A stretch of DNA of 64,000 nt. It comes from JAXGQE01 sp040766585 (GTDB lineage Bacteria; Bacillota; SLNR01). Shown here piece after piece: positions 26,855 through 35,391 of the stretch. Position numbers and translations under genes: made by a program. The notes below the pieces were generated by a model. The model did not search any database. It was not told where the DNA came from and saw nothing but the letters and a program-made list of their open reading frames with translations. Location of the stretch: contig JAXGQE010000007.1 of the NCBI GenBank assembly GCA_040766585.1, positions 117,412 through 181,411 of the forward strand. Reading direction: 5' to 3'. Within the stretch, counting starts at the first letter, position 1; every line of letters begins with the position of its first letter.

Positions 26855-27244
26855 CTAGTCCAGTAATGTAGTCCCATATGAATTATCAATGGCGCATAAC
26901 CAATTCCCGTCAATATTTCTGTATATATAAGTAGCTCTTCGCTCCATCGAATACTCTGATACATCCTTATTCTCCGCATCGAGGAAAGTTTGGGCCAGTA
27001 CCAACACTGTATCCCCTGCCTGAATCATGTGCATCTTTCCCTGAGTAGGAACAATGCTGTTCTTAAAATACTCAGCGATTCGAATAAAGGCTTTCTTGAT
27101 ATTACTCTTTCCCTGCACTTCCAATCCGGGTTTCACCACAAGCACAGCATCTTCCGTATAATAACTCATCAAATCGTCAAACCTTTCTTCCCGTATGGCC
27201 GAGTCCGCGGCTTGGATCAACTTCTGAATCTCTTGGTGAATCAT
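26855..27244 (-). CDS. NTF2-like / SnoaL-like protein (DUF4440 type)
   Basis: About 129 residues with the NTF2-like cone fold: ADSAIREERFDDLMSYYTED, AVLVVKPGLEVQGKSNIKKA, and the closing YSMERRATYIYRNIDGNWL. Such proteins bind small hydrophobic ligands or act as isomerase-like enzymes. The second of two near ATGs (27244) has AAGGAG at the better distance. Single gene, soluble and cytoplasmic. No substrate can be predicted. Confidence 0.85.
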   Translation of the reverse strand: MIHQEIQKLIQAADSAIREERFDDLMSYYTEDAVLVVKPGLEVQGKSNIKKAFIRIAEYFKNSIVPTQGKMHMIQAGDTVLVLAQTFLDAENKDVSEYSMERRATYIYRNIDGNWLCAIDNSYGTTLLD

Positions 27245-27349
27245 GGATATCATTCTCCTTCATGTTTAGTTATAACCAACATAGCATTCTTGAAATAGGA
27301 CCAAATATCAGGCCTATGATCCAAGGGCATCCATTCCATTGAAGACGCT

Positions 27350-27589
27350 CTATTCATCCAATTCTTTGCGCACTTTATAGTACTCTTCTTGAGTTACTTC
27401 ACCGTTCGCATAGCGGAGATCCAATAGATCCCTGGGCGATCTGCTGCCTGAGGCCATTCTTTTTGTTGAATATTGATTTCGAATCAGCCATTCAACCGCA
27501 GCAATGAAGATACCGAGAGAGATTATCCAAATCCATACCAGTATTCCGGGAAGATTGGTGAATTGTGAACCAATACCCCGCCACCCCGC
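27350..27589 (-). CDS. SHOCT-domain membrane protein, start unclear
   Basis: The frame opens right after the stop of the DUF305 gene and encodes a membrane helix (ILVWIWIISLGIFIAAVEWL), a basic linker and a C-terminal SHOCT domain ending LLDLRYANGEVTQEEYYKVR plus KELDE. There is no ATG, GTG or TTG in the first 30 codons, although CTG and ATT codons follow a GGCGGGGT. It may start at a rare codon by coupling to the DUF305 gene, or be a truncated copy. It resembles the SHOCT protein at the head of the same operon. Confidence 0.55.
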   Translation of the reverse strand, partial: AGWRGIGSQFTNLPGILVWIWIISLGIFIAAVEWLIRNQYSTKRMASGSRSPRDLLDLRYANGEVTQEEYYKVRKELDE

Positions 27590-27592
27590 CAG

Positions 27593-28174
27593 CTAGCGCA
27601 TCATTACATGGATTTCGGTACGCTGATTATCCCGAATCTCCCTGGCCAGTGCAGCCACTTCATCATGCTCAGCCAGCCCCTGGATCAGCAATTGCTGTGC
27701 CATCATCACGGCAGCCATATGGTGCGGAATCATATCCTCGATAAATGCCTCGTCCAACACTGCGCCTTTCATTCCCTGCAGGTCCCGCATCATCGGCTGA
27801 TAATTGATTTCATGGTTCTGATCCGGATACCAAATAATCAACCACTCTTTCATCTGCTCAATCTCATCAGTTTGTGTACGAATGATCCCTTCAGCAAACT
27901 CCTTCATTTCTTCCCGCTCGGTATTGTCCAGCAAGATCATGGCCGTATCAACCGCCTCTTCGTGATGAGGGATCATATGAACCAAAAAATCATACTCATT
28001 ACGGATAAATGCACTGGACATCATCCTGCCCGATGGCATAAATACAGGCATACCAAACCCAAGATCCATCCAATCATCTTGTGGGACGCTGAAAATGAAA
28101 AACGATAAGGATGCTGATACTCCCACAAGGACAATCAAGGCGATGACCAGTAAGACTTCAGCGTTTCTCTTCAT
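27593..28174 (-). CDS. DUF305-domain membrane-anchored protein
   Basis: 193 residues. One N-terminal helix (VLLVIALIVLVGVSASLSFF) anchors an extracytoplasmic helical domain with the two DUF305 signatures FLVHMIPHHEEAVDTAMILL and FIEDMIPHHMAAVMMAQQLL, each with a paired His, and several Met residues. DUF305 proteins resemble ferritin-like four-helix bundles and are often found with copper-handling genes; a metal role here is inference. It lies between two small SHOCT proteins in what appears to be a three-gene operon. Confidence 0.88.
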   Translation of the reverse strand: MKRNAEVLLVIALIVLVGVSASLSFFIFSVPQDDWMDLGFGMPVFMPSGRMMSSAFIRNEYDFLVHMIPHHEEAVDTAMILLDNTEREEMKEFAEGIIRTQTDEIEQMKEWLIIWYPDQNHEINYQPMMRDLQGMKGAVLDEAFIEDMIPHHMAAVMMAQQLLIQGLAEHDEVAALAREIRDNQRTEIHVMMR

Positions 28175-28191
28175 CCTTTTTGCCTCCCTTT

Positions 28192-28428
28192 TTATTGGGA
28201 AAGGTCTTTCTTTTTCGTCTCATATTCTTCTTGATCAATTTCACCCTTCGCATATCTTCTTTTCAATATTTCCATCGGTGAGTCTGCGTGACTAATGGAC
28301 CGCTCCGGTTCTTTGGGACGACGCAGGATAACACTGAATCCCCATATCACGATACCAATGACCACTATCCAAAAGAATCCCATCAACAACATCGAACCGA
28401 AGCCTCTCATCCAATAAGGACCCATCAT
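28192..28428 (-). CDS. SHOCT-domain membrane protein
   Basis: 78 residues. One helix (SMLLMGFFWIVVIGIVIWGF), an RRPKEPER linker and the SHOCT motif MEILKRRYAKGEIDQEEYET at the C-terminus. GGGAGGG lies before the ATG at 28428; a longer frame upstream is not supported. It is the first gene of the unit with the DUF305 protein. SHOCT segments mediate oligomerisation of small membrane proteins; the precise role is unknown. Confidence 0.82.
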   Translation of the reverse strand: MMGPYWMRGFGSMLLMGFFWIVVIGIVIWGFSVILRRPKEPERSISHADSPMEILKRRYAKGEIDQEEYETKKKDLSQ

Positions 28429-28828
28429 GGTTAGCCCTCCCCCATCCGTGTTATTCAATTCGAAACACAAAGATATTCTGATGGACACCACTTGAAGACC
28501 ATTCTTATAGTCATCGTACCACAACATTTACAGTTTCAACAGAGGGGCATATTTATACATACTTTCCAGCAGCTTTACCTGCTGGGGCTCCATATCCTCC
28601 CGCTCATTACTTGATCGATGTCATCAAAGTATTTACACGGACCTTTTCATTCGACAACCTCATATGCATTTCTTACTGTAACCGATTCGGCAGGAAAACT
28701 GGCATTGCATATTGTCTAAATTTTCTGATTATTTATTGTCTTTGGGCCAACGATGTGGTACGATTCATATGCAAGATTCTGTTCTGCGACAGAACCTCTC
28801 CTCTTCTTTCGGAAAGGAGGTGAGATCG
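28429..28828. other. divergent intergenic region with a perfect hairpin
   Basis: This gap separates the SHOCT/DUF305 unit (leftwards) from the SRPBCC gene (rightwards). It contains CCAGCAG-CTTTAC-CTGCTGG (28566-28585), a perfect 7-bp inverted repeat without a T-run, so it may be an operator rather than a terminator. Confidence 0.4.
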
Positions 28829-29275
28829 ATGCCTGTTGTAAGAAGAAGCACAGATATTGTCATTCCAATGGATCAAGTGTTTCATGCAGCCGTGGACCCC
28901 GGCCGCTGGGAACATTGGTACGCAGGATTAAGCAGCCCGGACCGGATTACAGGTAGAGGAGAACCAGGAAGTACTGTGGAAACCCATTACGCCATGGCGG
29001 GAATGCGGCTACCTATCCGAATTGAAGTAAAAAATGTTGACATAACCCCGACCCACTGCACCTGGAAAGGTAGTTTTTCTGGCGGGATTTCGGGAACTCA
29101 GACCTTTACCTATACCCCAACCGATCAAGGGACCCATGTGGATGTAGAAATCGAGTATAAAGTACCCGGAAGTGTCCTGGGAAAGATCGCCAACTCTCTC
29201 TTTATCGAAAAATTACAGGAAAATGCTACAGAACAAACATTGGCGAATTTGAAAGCCATGCTGGAACACGAATAG
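28829..29275 (+). CDS. SRPBCC (polyketide cyclase/START-like) family protein
   Basis: 148 residues, starting at the ATG preceded by AAAGGAGGTGAG. Features are STDIVIPMDQVFHAAVDPGR and EHWYAGLSSPDRITGRGEPG near the N-terminus, a strand-rich middle (HCTWKGSFSGGISGTQTFTY) and a C-terminal helix (GKIANSLFIEKLQENATEQT). The fold binds hydrophobic ligands. It is a single gene ended by a clear terminator. Another SRPBCC protein is encoded at 32082-32519; they belong to different subgroups. Confidence 0.85.
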   Translation: MPVVRRSTDIVIPMDQVFHAAVDPGRWEHWYAGLSSPDRITGRGEPGSTVETHYAMAGMRLPIRIEVKNVDITPTHCTWKGSFSGGISGTQTFTYTPTDQGTHVDVEIEYKVPGSVLGKIANSLFIEKLQENATEQTLANLKAMLEHE

Positions 29276-29333
29276 AGTACGATTTTAGTTTTATGACCAG
29301 GTTCTTTCTTTGTACAGGGAATTCCAACTGAAG

Positions 29334-29372
29334 AAAAAGCGACTGGGATTATGCTCTTCTCGTCGCTTTTTT
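29334..29372 (+). terminator. intrinsic terminator after the SRPBCC gene
   Basis: AAAAGCGAC pairs with GTCGCTTTT across an 18-nt loop and is followed by further Ts. Placed 60 nt after the stop. Confidence 0.7.
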
Positions 29373-29463
29373 ATCATCGCTATTCAGTCAAACATCAAAA
29401 AATCCCAAGGATCCATTAAATAGACCTTACCCCATGGGGCATTGTTGTCTCAATCAGCGCTGA

Positions 29464-30039
29464 TTATGTTTCATTCTCCACCACGTAATCTATCTGATCT
29501 CGCCACTTTTCTGAACTCTCAAATTCAACCGAGGGTATTTCGGGGAAGATGAACAGGCCATATGTTCTGTGAATCTTAGCCGAAATTTCATAATCACTAT
29601 CCTTGTATTGAACAACTGCCACCTGGGGTTTCACCAGCCCCCAAATGATGCCCCGTCCTTCATCAGGGTACCCAAAGGCAGCCCGAACTGAGTATATGGC
29701 ATCCTCGGATAACGTCAGCCCCGGATCGAAAGCAGCAATATTCCATCCCAGGGAATTCTGTTGCATAAGATAGACCTCGACCCTTGTTTCGTCGTACGGG
29801 TTTCTGTAATTCAGCGGCGGTTTCACAAACACCAGCTGACCGCTGCCGAACGGAACAGAATCAATGAATTGCACCTCCTCTCCCCCATACCGGGTGAGGA
29901 TAACCCTCTCGATGCTCTCATGGCTCTTTATCCAGGATAGCATGACAATCAAAAAGACCATGGCTGTCACCAGAAGAACCACTTCGGATTTCAACCGTTT
30001 CGACCGCCGCTTCGGTTGTTGCAGCGCATCCGAACTCAT
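29464..30039 (-). CDS. membrane-anchored protein of unknown function
   Basis: 191 residues. A basic N-terminus (PKRRSKRLK) and a helix (SEVVLLVTAMVFLIVMLSWI) anchor a ~150-residue outside domain rich in strands (GQLVFVKPPLNY, VEVYLMQQNSLGWNIAAFDPG, GIIWGLVKPQVAVVQY). It has the same layout as the gene at 31399-31974, including a phrase about an indexed value and its source (xxGWNIAAF versus xxWWRIRYAA), suggesting distant relatives. AAGGAGG precedes the ATG. It is last of a run of four anchored proteins. Function unknown. Confidence 0.65.
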   Translation of the reverse strand: MSSDALQQPKRRSKRLKSEVVLLVTAMVFLIVMLSWIKSHESIERVILTRYGGEEVQFIDSVPFGSGQLVFVKPPLNYRNPYDETRVEVYLMQQNSLGWNIAAFDPGLTLSEDAIYSVRAAFGYPDEGRGIIWGLVKPQVAVVQYKDSDYEISAKIHRTYGLFIFPEIPSVEFESSEKWRDQIDYVVENET

Positions 30040-30127
30040 TCGTCATCCCTCCTTATCCCTGCCCAATCACTGGATCTCTTTCGAGTAGATTCTATGAAAA
30101 ATTCTAACGTCCAAAGAATCCGAACGC

Positions 30128-30505
30128 TCATGGACTCCCTGCCAATGCATATGCCTGATACAGACCGTCTGCCAACTCCAGATACAAGACAGTTGGCATC
30201 CCTTCATCCGGAGGTTCTCGTGAGTACACCGGTCTGATTATGCAGGCTTTGATCCGATACTGCGGTACTTCACACTCAGCAAACCCAGTCGGCCGGGTCT
30301 CCGCTATGGTGTACCTCCGATACCCCACCTGAAATCTTTCCGGTTGGCTGAAAGGATTCCAGACTCCAAATACAAATCGGTATCCAATCAGAAGTATAAA
30401 GATCACAGCCACTGCAATGAGCATTGTCTTTCGTGCAGGATCCCTTATCTTTCGAATCAAATGATCACGCCCCTTTGGTGCCCCGGCTGCACTCGTTATA
30501 CTCAT
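30128..30505 (-). CDS. membrane-anchored protein of unknown function
   Basis: 125 residues. A basic N-terminus, one helix (MLIAVAVIFILLIGYRFVF) and a short outside part with two Cys (FAECEVPQYRIKACIIRPVY). The ATG overlaps the TGA of the SurA_N-like gene, so translation is coupled to it and the products probably act together at the membrane surface. No family recognised. Confidence 0.65.
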   Translation of the reverse strand: MSITSAAGAPKGRDHLIRKIRDPARKTMLIAVAVIFILLIGYRFVFGVWNPFSQPERFQVGYRRYTIAETRPTGFAECEVPQYRIKACIIRPVYSREPPDEGMPTVLYLELADGLYQAYALAGSP

Positions 30506-31173
30506 TGGCTGATTACTGCATTAGCAAGCTGTTTTTCCATCCACGATTCCATCTCCACCCTGGCCCTTACTCCATTAGCGACAGTTTGAATCCCACCACC
30601 GTAATACCACGGGATCAGTTCCTTTTCCACATTCAAAGCCGTTACCATATTGTATGCGTGGTACTTCTGATAGACATTCCAGAATTCGTCTTCTGAGAGC
30701 CCCCATTCTTCCATAAAACTTTGAATCATCACTTTACCCTCGTCGCTTTCCTCGACTGCACTGCGTTCCCATTGCAGGTACTCTTCTATTTGCTCTTCGG
30801 TAGGGTATACACCCAGCTCCTGAGCGTTTTGGTAGAACAAGGCATACATTGTCAATCTGTCCTTCACATCATCGATTGTCAAATCAACTCCGCCTGCCAG
30901 AGCAACTCCCAGAGTCATCATCATTTAATCATGACTCACAGGGATGTCATTTACATAGAAAGAAGCTCGTTCTGCCGGTATATCCCGGGACACGCTCAAT
31001 CCATTCATAAACATCTCTCGGTTCTCTTGTATAAACTCCCCCGTGGATGCAATGATAGCCTCCAGATCCCTCTCTTCTTTGGATTGGACGGGTGACAACC
31101 CGGAATAGTATGCCATCAAGGACGCCACCAATCCAATCCCACAGAAAATCATGACCCCTCTTCGCCAACCCAT
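30502..31173 (-). pseudogene. SurA_N-like membrane-anchored chaperone/foldase, split by in-frame TAA at 30925
   Basis: One continuous frame is broken by a single TAA. Before it: an N-terminal helix (GVMIFCGIGLVASLMAYYSG) and ASFYVNDIPVSHD. After it: MMMTLGVALAGGVDLTIDDV, QNAQELGVYPTEEQIEEYL and WGLSEDEFWNVYQKYHAYN. The join reproduces the SurA/PrsA N-terminal domain (strand YVNDxPV, long helix, then a helix with A-x-E-x-G-V-x-x-T-x-E-E-I), so the stop cuts a single domain. TAAATGATGATG would allow re-initiation, giving two chains. No parvulin domain follows. The ATG at 31173 is preferred because it gives a clean anchor; the frame is open to 31311. The start of the 125-residue gene overlaps its end. 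Confidence 0.65.
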
Positions 31174-31398
31174 TTGAACACCCACTCTCTGCAATTTCAG
31201 GAGGATGGTTGGTAAATTCATCTCCTTGAGTATGTCTCTCAGCCCAATCAAAATCTCATAGAACTCCCTAACGAACTTAAAATATTCACAAGAAAAACGC
31301 GCTGCTCGCACCCGAGGTCCTTTTGCGAGATCCCCTGCTGCAAATGACTCCTGATGACTTTCTCCCTTTATCTTGAATCCAGCATGGTGGATTGATCG

Positions 31399-31974
31399 CT
31401 AACGTGGTTTCATAAACGGGTATTGAACGACTCGCCCATCCTCCAGACGGATCCGCAAACTATCCTTCAGCCGCTCCAGCGAGAATTCATCCGCTGCCAC
31501 GGAAAAATAATAGTACTTCGTCAGCCCATACGGAATCGGGGTGAACTGCAACAGTTCATGATCCGTTTCCAACTGCACCGACGCTACATCGGATGTGGCC
31601 TCCCCCAGCAAGATCCAATGGCCGCTCTGTTCTCCCTCTCCTGGAATCTCAATGGCCGCCACATAGGAAAAATGGGAACTCCCAGAACTACTTAATTCAT
31701 TCGCCGATTGCCTTTCCCAGATCCCCGGGATCGCAGCATACCGAATCCGCCACCAGAGCCACATTTTCTCCAAAACCAAACCCTGAATTCCGGTATCCCC
31801 ATCCGGCTTAATAACGGCAACGGCATACTGGGGATATTCCGGCACTTGAATCATGGCCACCGGCTCAACCCCGTATGCAGAATCCACAGCCAAAGTGGGT
31901 GTCCCGTATTCCACATAGTTCCATGACACGATGAAAAGAGCCGCAAGGACAACAATCCATTCTTTTTTCAGCAA
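31399..31974 (-). CDS. membrane-anchored protein of unknown function
   Basis: 191 residues. A short basic start (LKKEW) and a helix (IVVLAALFIVSWNYVEYG) precede an outside domain with strands (VAMIQVPEYPQYAVAVIKPD, SHFSYVAAIEIPGEG, YGLTKYYYFSVAADEF). The start is TTG with AAGGGGTG upstream. It is the first of the run of anchored proteins that continues to 29464 and shares its layout with the last of them. No family recognised. Confidence 0.62.
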   Translation of the reverse strand: MLKKEWIVVLAALFIVSWNYVEYGTPTLAVDSAYGVEPVAMIQVPEYPQYAVAVIKPDGDTGIQGLVLEKMWLWWRIRYAAIPGIWERQSANELSSSGSSHFSYVAAIEIPGEGEQSGHWILLGEATSDVASVQLETDHELLQFTPIPYGLTKYYYFSVAADEFSLERLKDSLRIRLEDGRVVQYPFMKPR

Positions 31975-32081
31975 TGTGTGTCACCCCTTGCCTATGCTTC
32001 ATGTCTCCTTTGCCTTGAACGAATATTCAATGGTCACCGCTTACCCATCAGTTATAGGGAATCATCTCGCAAAGCTTCTCT

Positions 32082-32519
32082 CTAGCTCGACGCCCGAGAA
32101 ACAGCATCCTTCAAATTCTCCAGAATATGGTGCCGGTCCGTTCCTTCCTCATACGCCCGGTAAGTAGCTCGGTAATCCTTATTGCCAATCTGCTCAAAGC
32201 CATGGATGACAAAGGTTACATGCGTACCTTTTGAATCCCCCCTTGCAGAAAGCAGAAAGTCAAAAAAGATCGGATTCACCCAGTCCGAGTTCTCCTCAAA
32301 CCAGGTTAATCCCATCCTTTTCATGGGTTCATGCGCCATCACATTCCCAGTGATGGACTGCTTCCCTTCACCGTTAATAGACTTGTGTTTCCCCCCAGGG
32401 GCGAGATCAATCTGGATATCCGCAGAGAACCATTCCCTGAACCGGTCCACTTGAGTAAAATAAGACCACACCACCGATACTGGCGCCTGAATCGTGATGT
32501 CCCGTCGGACTTCAAGCAT
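32082..32519 (-). CDS. SRPBCC protein (AHSA1-like)
   Basis: 145 residues. The start MLEVRRDITIQAPVSVVWSY with FREWFSADIQIDLAPGG is the usual N-terminus of AHSA1/START-like proteins, and FVIHGFEQIGNKDYRATYRA near the end gives the C-terminal helix. GGAGGG precedes the ATG at 32519. It binds an unknown hydrophobic ligand in the cytoplasm. It lies about 150 nt downstream of an MFS exporter on the same strand. Confidence 0.83.
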   Translation of the reverse strand: MLEVRRDITIQAPVSVVWSYFTQVDRFREWFSADIQIDLAPGGKHKSINGEGKQSITGNVMAHEPMKRMGLTWFEENSDWVNPIFFDFLLSARGDSKGTHVTFVIHGFEQIGNKDYRATYRAYEEGTDRHHILENLKDAVSRASS

Positions 32520-32675
32520 TCCAATCCCTCCATATCTTGATTTGTGAACAGATAAGCAACACACATAGATCCACAACGATGTCCATGCCCTGCGACAGAT
32601 ACATTCTGTCCCTGAGTATCACTCGATCCGTAAGCCGTTGAAACATTCAACGGCCCCCCATCCGTCTTTGCCGTA

Positions 32676-33998
32676 TCAGTCCAGCTTTCTCAGTTTGGGC
32701 ACATAGATATAAGATACGATGGTAATCAGGACCACAACCAGACCGAAGCTACCCAAGGCCCACTGAATCCCCACCACTTCCGTCAGCAGTCCCGCGGCAA
32801 AGGTACCAAAGGCCATCATCCCGAACTGCATCTGCAAAAGACTCATCACACGGCCTCGGTAGCGGTTATCCACATAGTACTGGATAATGGAATTGTTCAG
32901 GGAGTTCTCGGTGGCCTGCCCGAATCCAATCAGAGCCACCACTCCTATGGCCACATACCAGGCGGTATTAAATGAAAAGACCATCAAAAGAACACCCAGT
33001 GCCCCCGAACTGATCAGAAGCATCAATCCGCGCCGACGATTTGGAAGTGATGCAATCAGCAGTGACCCAAAAATGGCTCCGAATCCAGTGATGCTCATCA
33101 GCAGACCCAACCCGGTGGCTCCCACTTTCAGCACATCATCCGTAAAAATGGGCAGCAGATTCTGATACGGCAGCACAAAGATCATTCGCAGCATGGCAAA
33201 GAACACAATGAACAAAAGAATGGGCTCCGTCCGCAGATACTGCAGCCCTTCTTTGATCTTCTCAATCCCCTTTCCATCCCCGCTGGACTGGTACAGACTC
33301 TTCGGTGACGGGACCAAGCCCATAAACACCGCCGCCCACAGATAGAGTCCGGTCATCAGATAATAAATGGCCTCAAAACCAATCCGGTCCACCAGGAAGC
33401 CCGCCAACGCCGGTCCAAACAGCCGCATGACATTCATACCCATGATGTTTAAGGCTGTGGCATTCATCAGTCGCTCCGTACCCACCATCTCCGGCAAGAT
33501 AGACTGACTGGCCGGCTGGGACAGGGCCAGGATGGTCCCTTGAACTACAGACGCCACCACCAGAATCCACCATGAACCAACTCGCTCAGAACTCAAATAA
33601 CCCAAAGTCAACGTCTGGGCTATGATAAACGACACCACCATCCCCATCAGGTTCCCGATGATAATAATCTTTTTCTTCTCAAAGCGGTCGGCAATAACTC
33701 CCCCGTACAGGGAGAAAAGCAGCATGGGCACGGCCAAGGCAAAGGAAATGCCCCCCAGAATTGCCGCCGATCCCGTCAGACGGTAAATTAGCAGATAGCG
33801 GGCCATGGACTGCATATTCAGGGCCGTAGTCTGCCCCAGAAACGATACATAAAACTTGCGGTATACAGGAAGCTTGAACGATTCAAACGGATTGGACGCC
33901 TTCAGTACTTGATCGCCATCCTTGTTTTCGGAAACTTCACTGTTTGCATCAACACTTTCGTTGGAATCCACATCCAAATTGCCATCCATGTCGGGCAT
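32676..33998 (-). CDS. MFS transporter, DHA3-like efflux (copy 1)
   Basis: 440 residues, 12 membrane segments, with a ~36-residue acidic cytoplasmic start (DVDSNESVDANSEVSENKDG) before NPFESFKLPVYRKFYVSFLG. The motif A region is GGVIADRFEKKKIIIIGN and its second-half counterpart is ASLPNRRRGLMLL. This is the EntS/MefA-like DHA3 type that exports siderophores, macrolides or similar compounds. AAAGGA precedes the ATG. A very similar gene is encoded at 36459-37757, so the region holds a duplication with two unrelated genes between. Substrate unknown. Confidence 0.9.
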   Translation of the reverse strand: MPDMDGNLDVDSNESVDANSEVSENKDGDQVLKASNPFESFKLPVYRKFYVSFLGQTTALNMQSMARYLLIYRLTGSAAILGGISFALAVPMLLFSLYGGVIADRFEKKKIIIIGNLMGMVVSFIIAQTLTLGYLSSERVGSWWILVVASVVQGTILALSQPASQSILPEMVGTERLMNATALNIMGMNVMRLFGPALAGFLVDRIGFEAIYYLMTGLYLWAAVFMGLVPSPKSLYQSSGDGKGIEKIKEGLQYLRTEPILLFIVFFAMLRMIFVLPYQNLLPIFTDDVLKVGATGLGLLMSITGFGAIFGSLLIASLPNRRRGLMLLISSGALGVLLMVFSFNTAWYVAIGVVALIGFGQATENSLNNSIIQYYVDNRYRGRVMSLLQMQFGMMAFGTFAAGLLTEVVGIQWALGSFGLVVVLITIVSYIYVPKLRKLD

Positions 33999-34238
33999 AG
34001 TATCCTTTCCTCTCCGTCAATACAGATAGTATGAGCACTTCCTGGAAGCGTCACAGCCCGAATCCATGTTCCAGCAATGGATTCCCATTGTCCGCACTTA
34101 TCCTCACAGGTTGATCATCCGTGCATCAATCTGTGGAAGCACTGCACAGTATAAATATCGCACAGATGCAAAAAATCCTGCTTCCCATGAACTCATGATC
34201 CATTTTTCCCATCATTCAGCACGATTTCAAATGATTCA

Positions 34239-35081
34239 TTAGGGCTTGTCATACAAAGCCATGACATCCTCAGTAATATCCTGGTCCACCACCACCCCAT
34301 CGTTATACTCAATGACAGCCCGCACTTCCTGGAACATGGTCATCTTTTCGTTGGGCATCAGAACCATCTTCCAAGACACCCAGCCCCCTCCGGATTCCTC
34401 TCGCACGGCATCCAGGGTTTGGGTGCTGCCATCGGGATAGATGCCTTTGCCGGTCACCGCTTTGATCTGGTATAAATCGATCTCAGAGGCAGGAATCTGA
34501 CTGAGCACAATCTCGAAAAACTTCCATCCCCCGGCAAACGGTGAATGAGTGCCTCCACCGCCAAAACCCAGCTCCGGTCTCCGGTAGACATGTTCCGGCA
34601 GCCGAAACGGCTCCGTGATCATGGTCAGATCGCCTTCTTCCACCACTTGATATTGATAGACATGATCGGGATTGACTATCATTGAAGCCGAAAAACGATT
34701 CAACCCCACCTCTTCTGCCTCACTCCATACCCATTTTTCTCCCTCACTGCTGGACTCATCCCGCAATATTCGGTACAGAAGATGAATGCGGCTTCCTGTC
34801 TGTCTTGACAACAAAGTCCATTCCATGATCAGGGGAACCTGTTCTGCTGTAATACTGTCTTCGACTGCGGAAAAAGAGATATTCCGTAGCCGCTCCGAAT
34901 CGGCTGCAGTATGGATCTGGCTCATCAGGTGCTCGGTCCGATTCATCAGAATCTCATTCGCATCGATCAATTGCTGCATGACTTGCTGAGTCTGCTGCAT
35001 GGATTTCAAGGTCATGCCTTGCAGCCCCAGACTAATCACCAGAATCACCAAAATCTGAGCATATTTCTTATCCGCGCCCAT
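34239..35081 (-). CDS. membrane-anchored coiled-coil protein of unknown function
   Basis: 280 residues. An N-terminal helix (AQILVILVISLGLQGM) is followed by a short coiled coil (TQQVMQQLIDANEILMNRTE) and then a ~200-residue strand-rich outside domain (SRIHLLYRILRDESSSEGE, HVYQYQVVEEGDLTMITEPF, GGWVSWKMVLMPNEKMTMFQ). AGGAAGAG lies just upstream of the ATG. It is located between the two MFS copies. No family recognised. Confidence 0.65.
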   Translation of the reverse strand: MGADKKYAQILVILVISLGLQGMTLKSMQQTQQVMQQLIDANEILMNRTEHLMSQIHTAADSERLRNISFSAVEDSITAEQVPLIMEWTLLSRQTGSRIHLLYRILRDESSSEGEKWVWSEAEEVGLNRFSASMIVNPDHVYQYQVVEEGDLTMITEPFRLPEHVYRRPELGFGGGGTHSPFAGGWKFFEIVLSQIPASEIDLYQIKAVTGKGIYPDGSTQTLDAVREESGGGWVSWKMVLMPNEKMTMFQEVRAVIEYNDGVVVDQDITEDVMALYDKP

Positions 35082-35391
35082 TCCTCTCTTCCTGCAAGAT
35101 TAAAACACTTGATGTAGGAAGTGTACAGATCCCCACACTTTGGGCTGCTATCCTCCCTTTATGCGTCTCGGTAGTACAATCATTCAAGATGGGTCCTTTT
35201 GAATCTTTCGATACAAAGGCTTTCTACATCCCATATACTGTTAGAACAATGCTTCCATATTCACGTTAACCAAAAACCCCACGGCTCTTTTGCGCGCCAT
35301 ATTCACACCCCTTTACTTTCCATTTAGTGTATCCCTTTCTCATTGTCCAAATCATGGACTGTGGTCCCAAAGTCAGTTCATGAATCCAGGA
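35082..35391. other. 310-nt gap
   Basis: No gene or structured RNA recognised between two genes on the same strand; the sequence is AT-rich and likely holds the promoter of the coiled-coil protein gene. Confidence 0.35.
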
